A DNA stretch of 53,247 nt from Bacillota bacterium (lineage in GTDB: Bacteria > Bacillota > Clostridia > Tissierellales > Tissierellaceae), in NCBI GenBank assembly GCA_023388495.1, contig JAEWGC010000016.1, positions 1-53,247 on the forward strand, read 5' to 3'. The notes beneath the pieces are model-generated. The model was not told the origin of the DNA, did no database searches, and worked only from the letters and a program-made list of their open reading frames with translations. This document shows positions 51,931-53,247 of this stretch, in pieces. The translations under genes and the position numbers were made by a program. Position 1 is the stretch's first letter. Each line of letters starts with the position of its first letter.

Positions 51931-53247
51931 ACTCACCACTTATAGAAGTGGGAGCTTCATAAGAAGGTTGATAGCTAAGCTATCCTTATTCTTTTAGGCG
52001 TATCCACTTCACCTCTACTGTATAGGATATTTATATCCACAACTCTACTTTTCTTTAATATATTTAGTGCTGCATTTACATCTGCATTTAAGGTATAGCC
52101 TGTACTTGTCTTATATAGTCCTCTTTTTATTCTTTTACCACTGAATTTCTCAGGAGCATTATCTCCTATTATAGGGATATCATCTTTATCAAAGAAACTT
52201 GCCTTAGATGTATAACTTTCTTCTTGCTTTATATAGGTTATACCATATAGATTACATAGATAGTCTAATTTATCTTTTATATTTCCTATAGGAATGTTTA
52301 CAAAGTTTTGATTGTTAATCTTACCTATATTTATTTTATTTTGTATATCTTCGTTATATCCTAATACTATTGTACCTATATCATTATTGATGCAATAGTT
52401 AATTATATATCTACAGGTTTTACTTATATAGTCATTAACTTGATTGTTTCTTTTTTGAGTTAATATGGCTTGCCTTTTTGTGATGCCTTTGATCTTTTGT
52501 TTATCCTTTATACTTTGGTATTTACTCATTTGTTTGTTATACCATTGATTTATGGATTTTAGTCTATTACCATCTACTATGAAAGATTTTCCTCTATTGG
52601 TTACACAGGTTGCTAGATTGTTTATTCCTAAATCTATTGAAAGTGCATTTTCTTTATTTAATCTACTTTGCTCTTCTTCTACCTTATAGGTATAGTGAAT
52701 CTCAAAGTACCTTCCAGATAGTTTAGGTATTATTCTTATCTCTTTTATAGTTTTATCATTTAATATTGGTGGTATTGTAATTATGATAGGTTTATTATTC
52801 TTTTTATATGTTCTAGAATAGGGAAGTATTAGTTTATTGCCATTTAATCTAACAAATCCGATTATTAATGTGAAGAAGTCATCCTTTTTAAGATATTTAG
52901 GTATATTGACTTTAGAATTATATTTACCCTTTTTCTTTAATTTAAGGAGTTCAAAGAATGAATTAAAGACTCCGTCTACTTCTTTAAGTATTTGTTGACT
53001 CATATTACTGTTTAGTATTTTGTAATTCTCATTATTTTTACAAAGTAAATCATTTTTTTCATAACTAAGATATTCACCTGTTTGAAAGAAATGTTGTCTA
53101 ATATTATATAAGGCTACATTATATAGATTTTTAGCAGTATGAGTTAATTCTCTTAAGATTAAATATTCTTCTTTAGTAAGATTTTTAAGTTGCTGTTTTA
53201 CTGTTAAATACATTATTTCACCTCCATTCTATGAATATATTTTATCA
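51925..53247 (-). mobile_element. IS200/IS605-type element, left end outside the window
   Basis: The tnpB gene is followed within 50 bases by GAAGCTCCCACTTCTATAAG, whose CCACTT/AAGTGG arms form the small hairpin seen at right ends of such elements, and then GGTTCAC. No tnpA is visible on this side, so this is a tnpB-only element. Exact ends are inferred. Confidence 0.65.
51975..53213 (-). CDS. tnpB: TnpB (OrfB, IS200/IS605 family) RNA-guided nuclease homolog
   Basis: 412 residues. N-terminal HTH_OrfB-like part (LTHTAKNLYNVALYNIRQH), central OrfB domain and a RuvC fold with D194 in LSIDLGINNLAT, acidic E288 in VLGYNEDIQ and D378 in LNADVNAALNIL. The zinc-finger cysteines common in TnpB are absent: SYTSKASFFDKDDIP is followed by FSGKRIKRGLYK, as in one clade of the family. 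TnpB proteins cut DNA guided by an RNA from the element's right end. The frame is intact, so it may be active. Confidence 0.88.
   Translation of the reverse strand: MYLTVKQQLKNLTKEEYLILRELTHTAKNLYNVALYNIRQHFFQTGEYLSYEKNDLLCKNNENYKILNSNMSQQILKEVDGVFNSFFELLKLKKKGKYNSKVNIPKYLKKDDFFTLIIGFVRLNGNKLILPYSRTYKKNNKPIIITIPPILNDKTIKEIRIIPKLSGRYFEIHYTYKVEEEQSRLNKENALSIDLGINNLATCVTNRGKSFIVDGNRLKSINQWYNKQMSKYQSIKDKQKIKGITKRQAILTQKRNNQVNDYISKTCRYIINYCINNDIGTIVLGYNEDIQNKINIGKINNQNFVNIPIGNIKDKLDYLCNLYGITYIKQEESYTSKASFFDKDDIPIIGDNAPEKFSGKRIKRGLYKTSTGYTLNADVNAALNILKKSRVVDINILYSRGEVDTPKRIRIA

Noticed and set aside
1..53247. CRISPR arrays, rRNA and tRNA genes
   Set aside because: No regularly spaced direct repeats of 25-40 bases and no conserved rRNA or tRNA T-loop/CCA patterns were noticed by eye. 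A tRNAscan or CRISPR finder run would be decisive.

Overview
The window is low-GC, AT-rich DNA with strong GGAGG ribosome binding sites, short intergenic gaps and many U-tailed hairpin terminators. Together with a GerMN (spore germination) lipoprotein, an N-acetylmuramoyl-L-alanine amidase and a Gram-positive style gene repertoire, this points to an anaerobic, spore-forming member of the Clostridia. A Tissierellales-like amino-acid or peptide fermenter is my best guess, from gene content only. No rRNA, tRNA, CRISPR array or complete prophage was seen. Most genes lie on the minus strand.

Layout. 0.1-2.8 kb: a three-gene ABC-2 exporter. 2.8-4.1 kb: a WYL regulator and a zinc-ribbon protein. 4.2-9.8 kb: a neighbourhood with a 19-residue peptide ORF, a SAM methyltransferase, an M20 peptidase, a histidine kinase, an MFS transporter and a NarL-type response regulator. 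9.8-20.3 kb: housekeeping and stress genes: a hemolysin III-like protein, methionine aminopeptidase, a TPR protein, a Zn/Cd-type P-type ATPase with a very clear promoter and operator, a nitroreductase, a PAP2 phosphatase, a UvrD-like helicase, a GerMN lipoprotein and a HAD phosphatase. 20.3-27.9 kb: a complete oligopeptide ABC transporter (oppA-B-C-D-F). Its OppC carries a seven-bladed RCC1-type propeller in its first outside loop, and its OppF carries a coiled-coil insertion. 28.6-32 kb: a small sigma factor, a ComK-like regulator, a decayed second copy of the latter, a lipoprotein and a papain-like amidase.

32-50 kb holds two catabolic modules built on the same plan. Module 1 (32.0-40.8 kb) is NhaC-type transporter, hydantoinase B, hydantoinase A and an alanine-dehydrogenase/PNT-like enzyme, transcribed from a near-consensus sigma-54 promoter with dyad sites upstream. 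It lies opposite an RpiR regulator and a sigma-54 activator. Module 2 (44.7-50.0 kb) is NhaC-type transporter, amidohydrolase and a membrane protein, also behind a near-consensus sigma-54 promoter and next to a PAS-containing sigma-54 activator. Between them sit a two-gene AAA ATPase plus TOPRIM-like unit resembling phage defence systems, a VanZ protein and a cell-wall amidase. Two nearly identical copies of a 59-residue coiled-coil gene lie 7.2 kb apart and flank the amidase and module 2.

50.2-53.2 kb is a decay zone with a frameshifted Panacea (DUF4065) gene, a Crp/Fnr remnant, a YeeE/YedE-like remnant with an internal stop, and an IS200/IS605-type tnpB element whose right end abuts a retropepsin-like fragment. 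The most novel-looking signals are the short peptide/methyltransferase/peptidase/kinase neighbourhood and the OppC-RCC1 fusion.
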